A stretch of 64,000 nucleotides of DNA from Halichoerus grypus (GCF_964656455.1 NC_135718.1:24192449-24256448); one strand, 5' to 3'. Numbered from the stretch's first letter, positions 32,411-44,337 are shown. Notes: generated by a model from the letters alone, not told the origin. Numbers and translations are program-made.

Positions 32411-34389
32411 CTACATCTGTCCTCCTTGAAAGCGAGGTACCGGCTGGCTGGGTCTGAGGGCTCCTCCAGCCACCCGGGGATCAGAGGCTGGGCTCGCTTT
32501 TGATCTGAAGATGACTCTGACTTACAGACTTGGACCTAAAAGGGTAAGAAGGAACTGGGCCTAATTCTATCCATCTACAGAGAGGTTCAAAGAGATTTTG
32601 TGTTTCCATCACTAAGGGCTCGGCAGCCACAGAGACTTGAATGGCAGGCAGGCCCAGTCCCCAACATCCTCTGATGTCATCTGCCATCTACCATCCGGCA
32701 TCTGTCCTTGTCGTGGAGTAAGTAGGGCATTGGACTCCCCTGGACTCCAGGACCACTTTCCTGACTCAGTTGAAATGAAGAAACCCAGAAGGAAGCTGTA
32801 CGTGAAAGAGAGCGGGACTTTTTGTTACCGTTAGCAGTTTCCTGAAATGGTCTTGGGCTGCTCAGTCTGGTCCTATGCCCTTTACACCTCTCCAGCGGGA
32901 GACCGGGATACCAGACGTTCCCCTGGCTGCCCCGTGTGTGCCTGGGCAGTGGCTCAGGCACAACTCTGAACCGACAAGGATTTCAAGCGCGTGCACCTGA
33001 ATTGATTTTAATCAAGACACAGGTGCCTAATAGACAGCGCCTGCCAGCACACGTGATAATCCAGTTACACATAATTGTGTTTATCTAAATTTAATGCACA
33101 ACTCATTTCACTTTTCTCAGCTCCTTCCCATTCCACAATTTAACTTCCTTCAGTTCATTTGCACAGCAGCCATTAAACTCTTTCCAAGATAATGAATTTC
33201 TGCTACCAAGATGGAACTTTCCCATTCTAGGTATCTATTTAAGATTAAAGAAAAATAATCAGCCATTATATTGAACATTTTTATGGCATTTCACTGACAA
33301 CAGAACACTCACTTTGAGATGTATTCTCATCCAGCACCCCATGGGGTCGGTCAGCACAATTTCCATTCCCTTTATGTAAGCTAAGAAGAAATTAGAGGCA
33401 AGGATGTGACCCATTATAGGTCAGACAGAGTCCATGGCAAAGTTGGTTTGGGATGTTCAACTTCCCTGCGGTGCCATGACTGGAGGACTCTTCTCAGAGT
33501 GCGTTCTTCGGTGGAGAGTGGTGGGTGGGCGAGAAAGAGCCAAGCCAAGAAAAACATCAATGACATGGCTATTGGCAGAACAGGAAAATCTACCAACTAC
33601 CTGTCCTATTAACACAGCACAACAGCAAGGAGTGTGCATCCAGTGCAGAGAATTGCTCCCCACAGGCACTCAGTGGCCCTTGCCTCTCCCACTCAGAGAG
33701 AGTTCCCTCATTTATAAAATTCATGGGCTAATGAAAGCAAGGGATTTATCCCCACCCTCCCCAACCACATGCCTAGGAATGCACTGGTAATTCCCGTTTG
33801 CTGGATTAACACACACACCTACACACACACAGCAGACTTCATTTCCCCTTCATTTTACCTTCTTTCATCGACAAAGGCATTCACACCATCACTGTGTAAA
33901 ACCGTGGGCTGGCTGTGTGCTGGCCAACCCAAATTCTGGACAAACAAACTCCAAATGGCTCTTCTAGAAATAGGTCAGAACACCCATCCAGAGCTCTGCA
34001 GGAGCAAATCAGGCCATTTCATTTTCTCCCAATATCAAGCCTTCATGGACATCAAACAATCTCCAAAAAGGACAAAGTCCACATAGAGAGAAGAAAGAGG
34101 TGTAGGGGGTAAGAGTTCCACTTAACCAATAGAGCTTCTAACAAACAGCTGGGTCTGGAAAGCCCTGGATAGAACCCAGAGCTGTTCTCATTCTATCAGT
34201 CTCCTTACTCAAAGTTTAGACCCTCTTCTTCCCTCCCTTCATCTTCTCTCTGTCCTTAATGTTTCTTGTCTATCAAATCTCATGTTGGTGTCGGCTTCTT
34301 GGGGGCTCCAGACAGACACATCCTTCCATACCTCTATGACTATTATTTCTGCTTTCATGGTAGATAGTTCCAATTCTGGCTCTTGATTT
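32411..34389. other. Repeat-poor intronic sequence
   Basis: No transposon recognised. 33010-33320 is AT-rich and non-repetitive, with ACATAATTGTGTTTATC and GATAATGAATTTCTGC, and is the best conserved-element candidate in this intron. A CA-rich tract lies at 33809-33832. Confidence 0.4.
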
Positions 34390-34940
34390 GTGCACTTTCT
34401 TGGTTAGAAATCCTTGCTGGTTCCCTCTGCCTAAGGATGAACTCCAGACTCCTGAGCCTGTTACATAAGGCACACGCACATATGTACACACACACACACA
34501 TGCACACACACTCACACACACACACACACTCCTCCAACCACTTTTCCACAGTTCTCAAGACACTGTCTTCTGCTTTAACAATCCAAGTTTCTCAAGGGGC
34601 TGCAAATAAACCAAACCTATTCTCACATCTCTGCCTGCTTTCTTTCATGCTGCGTTCTATCATCTATGTCTCAGCCTTTTATTATTACCTGCACGTGCTT
34701 GCCTGTTGTTCTAGAAACAACTTAAAGCCCACCTTCTCCAGGCAGCCTCCCAGGACCAGCCCAGCCATCAGAGTTCTCACTCTTCTGAAGTCCTATTGCA
34801 CTTAAAACGGAATTACATAACTTGGCACTTAGTCAAACACTATCCTGATCCCTTCTGGATCTCACAGGATTTGCCTTCTCAACTAGATTGAGGTGGGGTT
34901 TGTGGTTTGTTCTTCTGTCTCCCTAACAGGTAAGCTCATC
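34390..34940 (+). repeat. L2 fragment with internal CA repeat
   Basis: GATGAACTCCAGACTCCTG, CCTTCTCCAGGCAGCCTCCC and TGCACTTAAAACGGAATTAC are in L2 sense order, interrupted by the CA microsatellite. Confidence 0.6.
34475..34530. repeat. Imperfect (CA)n microsatellite
   Basis: About 24 CA units with ATG and CT interruptions. Confidence 0.9.
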
Positions 34941-35029
34941 ATGTCAAAGGTTCCTAAAAATAATCATTTTTGAGTCAATCAATGAAGGATAATGCTGTTT
35001 TAGTGATAAATCTCAGTCTTCAGATGGGG

Positions 35030-35130
35030 ATGGTATTAATCGAGTCTATTTCCCTCATTGTACAGATGAGGAAACTGATGCTCAGAGAGAGGCCAGGACT
35101 CCAGTTAATGTCTCGATAGTGTGTGACCTT
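35030..35130 (+). repeat. MIR core fragment
   Basis: CATTGTACAGATGAGGAAAC, TGATGCTCAGAGAGAGG and the GTGTGTGACCTTGACC region. Confidence 0.7.
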
Positions 35131-35159
35131 GACCAAGTGCCCAGAGCACTCTTCTTCCA

Positions 35160-35310
35160 CTCCATTAGTAGAGCTAGAGCTTCACCATGACTGGGAAGCC
35201 TTGTAAATGCAGATTCTCTGGTCCCACTCCCAGCAAGTTTGACTTGGTAGGTCCTGGGTAGGGTTCAGAAATCTTCCTGTGGTAACCAGGGAACCACACT
35301 CGGGAAAGAC
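35160..35310 (+). repeat. MER5A-like DNA transposon fossil
   Basis: AATGCAGATTCTCTGGTCCC, GACTTGGTAGGTCCTGGG and a terminal GAACCACACTCGGGAAA, in MER5A order with heavy divergence. Confidence 0.5.
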
Positions 35311-35944
35311 TCCATCCTACCATGATTCCTCTCCCAACTCTGTGCTGTGGTGACCCCACCCTTCCACCATGCTGAGATCCTCATCTAGAGAAGCATCCCT
35401 TCCTTTAAGTGGAGTTGAACCTTACAAAGAAAGCACGCAGTAAGAGATGTAGGAGGAAGATGTCTCAGCCAAATCACCCCTGCATTCCTCAGAAGAAAGG
35501 TCCAAACACTGAGAATTGGGGGCTGGAAGCTTCCTTTCCCCAGGAGCCAGCACAGAAGGACAATAATAGAGCTATGAAGAGATGATAATGTAACCTTTAG
35601 CCTTAAGATATTCTGTGCCAAGCAAACAAAACCAAGAGTGAAACAAAGCCTGCCCATCCCTGGCTTCTCTTACCACTCAGAGCCTTCCAAAGGCCTCCAG
35701 AGAGGAGGGAATTAGCAGGGAAGAAAACTGAAAGCAGAGGCAGTAAACCCACTAAGCCCCAGACTGCTGGGCAAGTACACACATCAGAAGGGGAAGACAT
35801 GGGTGTACCTCGGGAATCACCAGTGGGTGGGATGTGGCACAGGAAGGGTAGCAGGGCTAGTCCGGGATCCATAGCAAAGCCTGACTTGACTCCTCTTCAG
35901 CAGATGCCCCCAGAGAAGGGCGGACAGTCAAAGTCAACAAAGGA
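35311..35944. other. Unique intronic sequence
   Basis: No repeat or gene recognised. Confidence 0.4.
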
Positions 35945-36190
35945 AAAGCAGTGAGCAAACATTAATTGAACCTCTGCCATGTAATAAACACTACACTAGG
36001 TGCTTCTCAATCCTCACAACAAACTTTTGAAACTGAGCAAGTGTAACATAATACCCCCATTTCACAGATGAGAAACCTGAGTTCCGAGAGCTAAGCAAGC
36101 TGCCTCCCACCAAGGCACACAACTAGCAGGAGACAGAGCCAGCATTCCCACCCATGGGACACACCATGCTTGCCCTGCTCGAATGCAACC
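35945..36190 (+). repeat. MIR, nearly full length
   Basis: CAAACATTAATTGAACCTCTG, CTCAATCCTCACAACAAAC, CCCATTTCACAGATGAGAAAC and CACACAACTAGCAGGAG follow sense MIR. Confidence 0.85.
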
Positions 36191-36199
36191 TCCTCCATT

Positions 36200-36420
36200 C
36201 TGCAAATGTTGATGTGAGCTGGTTGTGTGTGAGGCAATGAGTAGTCATACACATAGGAGAAAAGCATATCCCTGACCTCAAGGAGTTGAGCATTTACTCA
36301 TGAATTTCACAAATATTTACTGGGCTCTCCTTGGGTGAATTAGAAAGGCACCTGCTAAACTCTGGGACTCAGGGAGAGAGCCAGCGCTCAAGGCCCAAGG
36401 GTGAAGGTAACTTTTGTTGT
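36200..36420 (-). repeat. L2 3' end, antisense
   Basis: Blocks resembling GAGGCAATGAGTAGTC, TATCCCTGACCTCAAGGAG and CAAATATTTACTGGGCTC. Rearranged or divergent. Confidence 0.5.
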
Positions 36421-36722
36421 CTTTGTTCTTGGAGAAGGTAACACGAAACAGATATGGAATGAGAAAAGAACTAGACAAACTGCTGGGAGACCGGGTTTGT
36501 CAAATAAGCTCATTTTTTACCTAACTGGCTACAATCCTGGGAGCTTTTAGACAGCAGGAGAAATGAAAATAAATTGGAATAATTCATGAGTAAATAGTAT
36601 CTCTCTTAATATAAGCTATATACCTCCAGACACATACATATAGAGTGTGGAGAGAAGTCCCTAGACATGTATGTGGGTGTATATATAAATAGAGTTAGAA
36701 AGGCCCATGGTATATAGAATGA

Positions 36723-36740
36723 GTACACACACACACACAA
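36723..36740. repeat. (CA)n microsatellite
   Basis: Nine CA units. Confidence 0.8.
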
Positions 36741-36799
36741 CCTTAAATTGGCATCTGACCTCTTTTCTGGAATTACACTCCGGTTATTCATCTCTCATA

Positions 36800-36965
36800 A
36801 GCTTCCATCACACAGGGTCAATGTGACTTTTCCATATGTCTGACTTGTCTGTTAGATTGTGGCCTCAGTGAGGTTAGAAATCAGGTCTCATTCAACTCTG
36901 CATCCCCAATGCATAGCACATCACTTGGCAGGCACTACACAGGGTCCACTGAATGAATTATGGAT
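36800..36965 (+). repeat. L2 3' end
   Basis: CTGTTAGATTGTGGCCTCAG, GCATCCCCAATGCATAGCAC and CACTGAATGAATTATGG match the L2 terminus. Confidence 0.7.
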
Positions 36966-37462
36966 ACAGGACAATAAAAGAAGAGATGAGATGATAAATG
37001 TATTTGAGAGGTACAGATAACGTGCTATAAGAGTTGAAAAGAAGAAGCAATTAAGTCCATAGAATGTGACCAGAAAAGTCTCCACGAAGGAAAGATTACA
37101 TGAGCTGGAACTTAAAGTATGGTAAGAATTTGGCCATACTAAAATGGAGCTCGTTCACTTTCTTTCAGTTTTTAATTGAACAGAGATAGATGGGGAAAAA
37201 GGAGGGGGAGGGTGCCTTTGGAAAGGAGTAACGGAGTTACAAGGAGCAGCATGGTAGAGTAGAGTAGCATGGGCCGTCCGGGGCAGGAGCAGTCATGTGT
37301 TGAATGCAGTGTCATGTGTACACGAGCCACTTGGAGACACGGGCCATGCCAGGTTGGGAAAGAAGGCACAAAGGACAATGGGATCATGGAGGAAAGACAG
37401 AGGAAGCCCAACCTGTGGTCAGCTATGGGTAGATAAAAAGTTTTATAAGAGTGAAGAGGACG
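36966..37462 (-). repeat. Possible L2 fragment, antisense
   Basis: GAAAAGTCTCCACGAAGGAAAG with GAGCTGGAACTTAAAG resembles reversed L2. The remainder (37180-37460) is G-rich and not assigned. Confidence 0.4.
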
Positions 37463-37660
37463 ATAACAAGGGGGGACTATATTAAACCAAGAGACTTACT
37501 ATGTGTCTATATATAATATATACATAATATATCTAATAAATAATATATAAGGGGGCTAATTATAATAGGAGACTTACTATATATAATATATACATAATAT
37601 AAGTAATACATATATTTAGGGACTATATTATAACAAGGGACTTATATAATAAGGCGACAA
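37463..37660. repeat. Degenerate AT-rich minisatellite, about three units of 69-80 bp
   Basis: Units begin GGGGGACTATATTAAACC (37471), GGGGGCTAATTATAATAG (37551) and TAGGGACTATATTATAAC (about 37617). Each is followed by GAGACTTACTAT-like sequence and TATATAATATATACATAATAT. Confidence 0.85.
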
Positions 37661-39229
37661 TAAAGGACATGGCTAGCCTCTTACAAAATCAGCTGGTGCT
37701 ATCTTTGATGACCATCCACCTCCACTTTTCTTGTCCCCAGGCATCTGGTGTCTTCTGCTACCTCCAGACGCTCAGGCCAGCCCTCAGCTAACTGCCTGCT
37801 CTTTAGACACACACTGAGCAGTAACTAATGTCTTTATTTCCCATTTCCCTTTTCTCTTCCATTCATCTATTCCTGACTTATGCCAAGCACAGCATAAGAT
37901 TCTTGGTGATAAAGTGATTAAAAGAGAAATGGCGGCTGTCCTCATGAAAGGCAAAGTCATCCTCAACCTGCTGCTTCCAGGATTATCTATTTGAACTCAG
38001 GAGTCCAAGTCTCTGGCAGAGTTGGGGAAAGTATTATGTGGGGGCAAGGGAGCTTTCTATACTCTTCCCACCCACTTCCTAGGAGAGAGGAGGTACACAC
38101 ACTCAGAACTGCAGACAAAGAAAGAAGTCTCTGCCCCATTCCACCTCAGAACCTTCCAAATGTCCCTGTGTCTAGAATCACTTACCCCGCTGGGTCTAGC
38201 CGTCAGTCTCCTGGATGGGGTTTGCATGGCAGCCTGGAAATAACAGAACACACGCAACCTGAGGGCCGCATCAAAAGCCAGTCTCACCACATGCTACTGC
38301 GTGAGACTGAGCAACTTATTTATGTTTTCAGAATCGGCTCCAATTTCCTTAAAAGTGTATCCTTAATGATACACTTGCCCCTGCCAACTTCAAGGGGTTG
38401 TTGATTCAAATCAAGTAAGGAAAGCTGACCTGCTTTATAAGCTGTACTATGGCAATATGAGTTATTAGTATGATAATTATTCTTCAGGAGAGAAGGATTC
38501 CAAGTGATTTTTATTTGGTGGGGGAAAAAGGGTAGTTCAGATTCTAGAGTTGCTAAGCTCCTCCTAAAAACGACTCATCTACTCTAGACCCCAATTGCAA
38601 TACAGGAGGCCACAGATCAGAGCCTGTGCATTCACCTGCCCACTCCCCACCCCCGACTCAGCTTCAGAAGGAAGGCAGGCAGCCCGGGGGGGGATTCCTG
38701 TCCTCTGAAAGGATAATGCATAATATGTAAATTCATAAATCACTAGGATGCTCTCACCCGTGAGCATATTCAGTGAAGGGAGGACCTTTAATGCCTGTAA
38801 AATTTTACTCTGAAGGAAAATTACTTTGGTTCATTAAACCTTCCTGAAATCTTGGTGCCTTTAAATCCATGGGGTTCTCTGCATACCCCCCTCACAACCT
38901 ACCACTTTATTCCTGCCCTTACCTGATAGCCCGATAGTTCTGTTTCCAGCTAACTAGAAGAAGGACGGTGGCTTTCTTTACCAGAAGTAGTTGGTATGTT
39001 ATGATAAGATAACAAGGATGCCAAAATGTACCCCTCTGGGACTACCTACAAGAGCGTACTTTTCAGTTCCAGCAGAGTCTGAGTCCCAAGGCTCTCCTCA
39101 CACCTCCGGGAGTATTCCACCCCCCAACCAGGGAAGAGAAATTGAGCACTTGCAGCCCAAACTCTGACTGATCTCCAATACCAGGGTGTGTGGCACCAAG
39201 TGGGCGGCCTGAACTGTGCTGGACGTGTG
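37661..39229. other. Unique intronic sequence
   Basis: A G-run near 38685-38692 and no recognisable repeat or gene. Small open frames of 60-137 codons lack coding signals. Confidence 0.4.
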
Positions 39230-39535
39230 CCAAATTCAGAACGACATGAAGAGTGCTCCCTGCCTGCTATGAGTTTACAATCTAGTGAAGAGGCAAGGAA
39301 ATAGTACAAAATATAGCAACCTTGTCATATATAAGGTATGGAATTCCACAAAGCTGTCATCCCCTTCCCTGCTTTTTATAAGGGCCTTTAACCAACTCTG
39401 TGGCTCAAGACAGAACCTCAGCATGACCCCTGCTTCCTCCCTCATTCCACACATAGCAGGATAAACACTGAGTCTTCTGAAATATGTTTCAGTCCACTCT
39501 ATTGCCTACCTTCAGGTCCCCATAATTGTACTCAT
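39230..39535. repeat. L2 fragments in both orientations
   Basis: 39250-39315 (GAGTTTACAATCTAGTGAAG) resembles reversed L2. 39355-39535 (CCCTGCTTCCTCCCTCATTCC and nearby) resembles sense L2 ORF. Confidence 0.4.
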
Positions 39536-39539
39536 TCAC

Positions 39540-40670
39540 TAACCAAACACATATAGAATGCTTCCTATTCGCCAGGTAGTGTGGATTCAGCACTGAAGAA
39601 AATAAGCCAGCTTCTTTGCGCTCATAAAGTTGACATTCTGGCAGGGGAGATAAACAAACAAGTTGGTAAAGGACATAGTCAGATGATGGTGAGTGCTATG
39701 GAGGGGGGGTGGGTAATTAAAGAAAAGGAGAAGATAAAGGAGCCTAGGAATGCCCTCTATGAAAAACTGGCTCTCCTGCAAAACCTTGAATGAGGCGAGA
39801 GGTTAAGTCATGTGGCTATCTGAGTAATCAACATTACAGGCCGGGGGAGCAGCGAATGCAAAGATCCTGAGGCAGGAGCACCCCCGGCATATTCAAGAAA
39901 GAGCAAGGAGACCAATGAAGCTAGAGCAGAGAGGAGCAGGAGATGAGGTCAGGGAGTTATTGGGAGACTTAGATATTGCTGGAACCTGTGAACCATTATA
40001 AGGACTCCAGTTCTTTCTGAGTGAGATGCGGGCCTGCTGGAGGATTTTAATAGAGGGTGCTTCTTTTAACGGGATCACTCTGGTTGCTGTGTCGAGAAAG
40101 GCAGGAAGGGGACAAAAGTGAATTAGGATCCTGTTGTAAATCATCCAGGTGAACCATGGTGTGTGTTAGAGCAGAGCAACAGCACAGGAAAAGGGACATG
40201 AGGGACATGATGTTTATATATATTGAAGGTAGGGTCAGGCAGAAGAGCTGACAAATTGGCTATGGGGTATGAATGAAAGAGAAGAATTGAGGACGACCCT
40301 CAGAGTTCAGGACTAAGCAGTGGGAAGCACAGAGTTGCCATTTTATGAGATGAAGACTATAGAAGAAGGAGATTTGGAGGAAAGATTAGAAGTTGAGCTT
40401 TGAACATGAAGTTTGAGGTGCCTAAGAGAATTCAAATGGAGAAGTCCAATAGTCAGCTGAATAAATGAGTCTGGAGTTGAGGGAAGAGAATCTAGGACAG
40501 AAATATCCGTTTGGGAATTGTCTATAATTAGATGGTATTTAAAGACACAAGACTAGATTAGATCACCAGGAGACAGAGTTCGAATGGAGTAAAGACATGA
40601 GGATTGAAAGCTGGGGTGTTCCAATATCCAGAGGTCAGGAGAGTGAGAAAGAGAAAACCAGCATGTGTTC
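39540..40670 (-). repeat. Long L2 (CR1-clade LINE), antisense, first part
   Basis: In order: TTCAGCACTGAAGAAAATAAG, GATCCTGAGGCAGGAGC, GGAGATGAGGTCAGGGAG, AACGGGATCACTCTGGTTGC, CATGAAGTTTGAGGTGCC and AATATCCAGAGGTCAGG. Reversed, these cover the L2 3' UTR back into its reverse transcriptase frame. Interrupted at about 40670 by the ERVL fossil. Confidence 0.85.
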
Positions 40671-40679
40671 AGACCTTTC

Positions 40680-41565
40680 AAAATTGGCACACTGGGTATT
40701 TGTGTCCTGCATGAATGCTCACCAAGTGGTATTTACTACAGGGCAGACTCTCAGTAATCAAATGAATAAGATGGCCTTCAGTTGAGGCCAGTAAGCCCCT
40801 TTCCCCAGATCCCCAGTGTTTGCTCTGTGGACTCCTCTGTGGCAAAGATGGACGCTTTGCCTGGGCCTGACATGGATTTCCTCTCGCCAAGATGACGTGG
40901 ATATTCCCACGGCTACATTCTCCACCTGCCAACATCAGAAACCAAGGCTGAGCCTTGCTAGGGCACCTGGTGGTTGATTACATCGCACCCTTCCCATCAC
41001 ACACACAGAGCAATTTCTTCTCTGCAATTGCTTTCCCCACCTGCAGTGCTTATGCTAGAATCAAAATCTTTCCATTTCAGAAGCCCTATTCACTGTCATG
41101 GTATCCCACACAACATTACTTCCAACAAAGGAACTCATTTCACAGCAAATGAAGTGCAGTAATGGGCACATCCCCGGAATTCACTGGTCTTACCACAAAC
41201 TTCATCACCCAGAAGCAGCTGGCCAGGTACAATGGTTGAATGGACTTTCAAAGATTCAGTGACAACCCTAGCTGGGAGCCAACACTGCGAAGTTGTGGTG
41301 TTGTCTTCCATGATGTGCATTTGACCAATACATGGTCAAAATACAACAGTCTGAGAATCAAGGGGCAAACATGGTGGTGGGCCTCTCATTATGGTCCCCA
41401 GTAAGCCATCACACAGTATCTTCTTCATGTCCCCACAACTTTTGGCTCTGTTGAGAGAGAACTCTTGGTTCCTAAGGAGGGAATTGTCAAAAAGGAGACA
41501 AAGCCCCTGATCCACTGAACTGGAAGCAGAAACTAATATCCATCTATTTTGAGCCTTCCATGCTA
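40680..41565 (+). pseudogene. ERVL-type endogenous retrovirus pol fossil (integrase region), inactive
   Basis: Reading plus, TATTTGTGTCCTGCATGAATG and later GTTGATTACATCGCACCC resemble HERV-L/MERVL-class pol. The block CATCACCCAGAAGCAGCTGG encodes HHPEAAG (41203-41223). The integrase triad can be aligned: aspartate at 40976-40978, then asparagine instead of aspartate at 41124-41126, then glutamine instead of glutamate at 41230-41232, close to 35 codons later. A TAA follows NEVQ near 41159, frames shift before the GIHW block, and TGA and TAG follow soon after, so it cannot encode an enzyme. No intact LTR, gag or env was recognised beside it. In mammals such class III copies are ancient. Confidence 0.85.
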
Positions 41566-41613
41566 CCACTGAAAAGAAGAAAAAGAGGGGTTATTTAAGA
41601 ATAGGGGATAGAG

Positions 41614-41810
41614 AGGCACTTGGGTGGCTCAGTCAGTTAAGCATCTGCCTTTGGTTCAGGTCATGATCCCAGAGTCCTCGGGATTGAGACAGCCCCGTGT
41701 CAGGCTCCCAGCTCAGTGGGAAGCCTGCTTCTCCCTCTGCCCCTACCCACACTCATGCACGCGCGTGCTCTCTCCCTAATAAATCAATAAAAGCTTTAAA
41801 AAAAAAAAAA
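41614..41810 (+). mobile_element. CAN-SINE insertion beside the ERVL fossil
   Basis: Head GGCACTTGGGTGGCTCAG, body and AATAAATCAATAAAAGC tail. Target duplication AGAATAGGGGATAGAG (from 41599) and AGAATGGGGATAGAA (from 41811). Confidence 0.95.
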
Positions 41811-41824
41811 AGAATGGGGATAGA

Positions 41825-42220
41825 AATGGATGCTCACAGTAGCCAAAGAGGGGGGATTGTTCTGTGTACTCCCCGTTCTCTTTCCTGCCTATGTATTATG
41901 GGTAACTGGGACCCTGAGAATTGTATTTCTAAGCCTCTTCTGTCATGTGGCTTCCAGTTTGACCCAATGGGGGAGGTGGCATACTAGCAGGGACCAGCAG
42001 AAAAGAGAAAAGCTACTCTCTTCCCCCTTCTGTTTTGCAGTCACACACAGCAGGAGCCCGGGATGGGGACAGACTCCTTGTAGGGGCCTGTAAAGTTTTC
42101 TGTAGTCACCAATCTTTAAGCCACTCTACCTTTCTCTTCCTCACTCCTCCAGCCTTGTAAACAATTCCTGCCTTCAGTGTCTTCCCTTAGAAATCCTGGA
42201 GTCAGAGACTCTCACAGACA
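41825..42220. repeat. Unassigned old repeat, possibly part of the ERVL-bearing insert
   Basis: GTTTGACCCAATGGGGGAGG with CATACTAGCAGGGACCAG resembles a dispersed mammalian repeat I cannot name. It lies between the integrase fossil and the resumption of L2, so it belongs to the same insertion or to a neighbour. Confidence 0.35.
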
Positions 42221-42224
42221 CAGA

Positions 42225-42400
42225 ATGGTCTGCAACGTGAAAGAACCCAGGAGAGTGTGTGCACTGGGAGCCAAGTAAAGAAAGCGTTTCAAGGGGGAAG
42301 GAGGGATCAGCTGTGTGAAGTGCCGCTGACACTTCATAGATGAGGAACGGACCAGTGGATTTCGCTAATGGATGACTGCAGAGACCTCCAAAATCACGTT
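42225..42400 (-). repeat. Long L2, antisense, second part
   Basis: GGAGCCAAGTAAAGAAAGCG, TTTCAAGGGGGAAGGAGGG and GACCAGTGGATTTCGC continue the reversed L2 reading frame where 40670 left off. This shows the pol fossil was inserted in the L2. Confidence 0.85.
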
Positions 42401-42439
42401 TACTTAATTTCTGATCTTCACCCCTCTTCCACCCTTACC

Positions 42440-43020
42440 CCAGAACGACCCCTCTAAAGCAGAGAACCAGTCCTGTGACCGACTGCCAAATAATCTCCAC
42501 GGGCTTTGCACTGCCTTTAAAATCAAATCCAAATTCCTCAGCACAGCACAGAAGGTCTTTCTCCACCTGGCCCCTCTTGACATGTTAACCTCTTTCTAGA
42601 GCCACTTTCCCAAATGACATCTAAATTCTAGCCACACCAGAATCCCCATTTTCCTCCCTGTTCCCTGCTCCCAGGCTTTGGCGCAAGCTCTCTTCTCTCC
42701 TTGAAAGTCCTTCCCCCACTCTTTACCTGCCAATCTCCTTCTGGTTCCTCAAGGCCCAGCTCAAGCGTCATCAACACTCTGATGTCTCACCTGTCCTCTA
42801 AGACAGAATGGATTCCCCCTCAGTCCATGTTCCCCTAACTTGTTGCACATACTTCCAATGATGTACTCGCCAGATTATATTGTAATTTTCTATTTGCATA
42901 TGTATATCCACCATTAGGCTTTGTGCTCCTTCAGGACAAGGACCCTGCTTTACTCGTTATTACGCTGTAAGAGTATTATTATGCTGTGCCTTGACATGGT
43001 GCCTATAACCAACAGAGATA
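42440..43020 (+). repeat. L2, long sense copy
   Basis: AATCAAATCCAAATTCCTC, AGAAGGTCTTTCTCCACCTGG, CAAGGCCCAGCTCAAGCG, GGACAAGGACCCTGC and a CATGGTGCCTATAACC-like terminus make up the 3' 600 bases of L2. Confidence 0.85.
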
Positions 43021-43524
43021 CAAAACATTCACTGCATTGGAACTGTTGCCATAGGTGTTCAAAGGAGGAGAGGAGTCTGGAGTGGGGTAATCAAGGTCCT
43101 CAGAGAGGAAGAGAGGTATAAGTGCAGATCTTAAGAAATGGGAGGAAAATGGAAACTTCCTGCCTTCTCTCTGGAGTATTTTGTAAACTCCTTCAAGGGT
43201 GTCTTTTCTTTAAATAACCTAGTCTGCCAGAAGGGAGAATTCAAGGTGGTTTAGGAGAGAACTTCATCAATGTCCACAAGAGGGTAAGAGAAAGGAGACA
43301 CAGGGGCAAGAAGGGAAGATAGTGAAAACAATCTTCTAAATATGACTGTATTAAGTTTTCAAGAGCTGTTATTCTGTAGGGACTTCTAGAAAAGACAAAG
43401 GTATATGCCTATACCTGATGAGATGTAGGTTAATGAAAATACTAGATCTAAGCACAAAAGCATGACTTGGATCAAGTAGAGTAGCTTAGACAAGAACAGA
43501 ACAAATACAGAAAAAGCAGAGATG
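43021..43524. other. Unique intronic sequence
   Basis: No gene or named repeat recognised. Confidence 0.4.
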
Positions 43525-43695
43525 GGACACGAATATATATTGAGCACCTACTAAGTGCCTAGCACTGTGCTTGGTGCTCTATGTGCATTACACAGATAAG
43601 GGAAATAATCACAGTGAAACATAGATACCATTATCCACATTGTCCAAATGAGGAAACTGTCCAGGTCAGCGCCCAACACAGGTTTGTCTATTCCC
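43525..43695 (+). repeat. MIR
   Basis: ATTGAGCACCTACTAAGTGC, TAGCACTGTGCTTGGTGC, CATTGTCCAAATGAGGAAAC follow sense MIR. Confidence 0.75.
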
Positions 43696-44337
43696 GCATG
43701 ATCCAAGTAAGGGATAAGAGATTCAAAAATTAACAAGCATTAGTCATCCCTATTTAAAACAGGGCTATTATTAAGAAAGTACTTTGCAGAATTTGGTTGC
43801 TGAATAAGGTAAGTGACAGATCAAGGAAATGGAAATATAGTGTTGTTGAAACAAGGAGCTTGTGAAAAATGGCTATTGAATAGAAGGGGGTTGTTCTGGT
43901 TTTGTATAACGAGTCATTAAAAATTAATTAAAAATCCATTCACTCTCATTCCCTAAGGGACTGTGAAAATGAGAGAGACAGCCGTCTCCTGGAAATGATT
44001 TAGGTAAGCATGCAGCCCAGTAAGAGGGGTGGGGCCAAATGACCCCAGAATTCCCTGCCAATGTCTATATTCCATGACGATATTCACCAGAACTAGAGTT
44101 CATTAGCTCAAGGTCTGCCATTAACTAGGAGTCTGAGTTCAGACCTTTCTATGTGCCCATCACCCCCTCCATCCAAACACCAACAGCTCCCCCTGAGGAG
44201 GAGGCTGAGGACAGGAACAGATGTGAGCAGATGAAAGATGAAATGCTGGCTCCAAAGTGAAGCTTTCAGAGATAATCATCAACATAAAGGAAAAGGTAAG
44301 AAATTTATTTCCTTGGGAAAGAAGCAAAAGCTCTAAA
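43696..44337. other. Unique intronic sequence
   Basis: Nothing recognised. AT-rich around 43880-43960. Confidence 0.4.
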
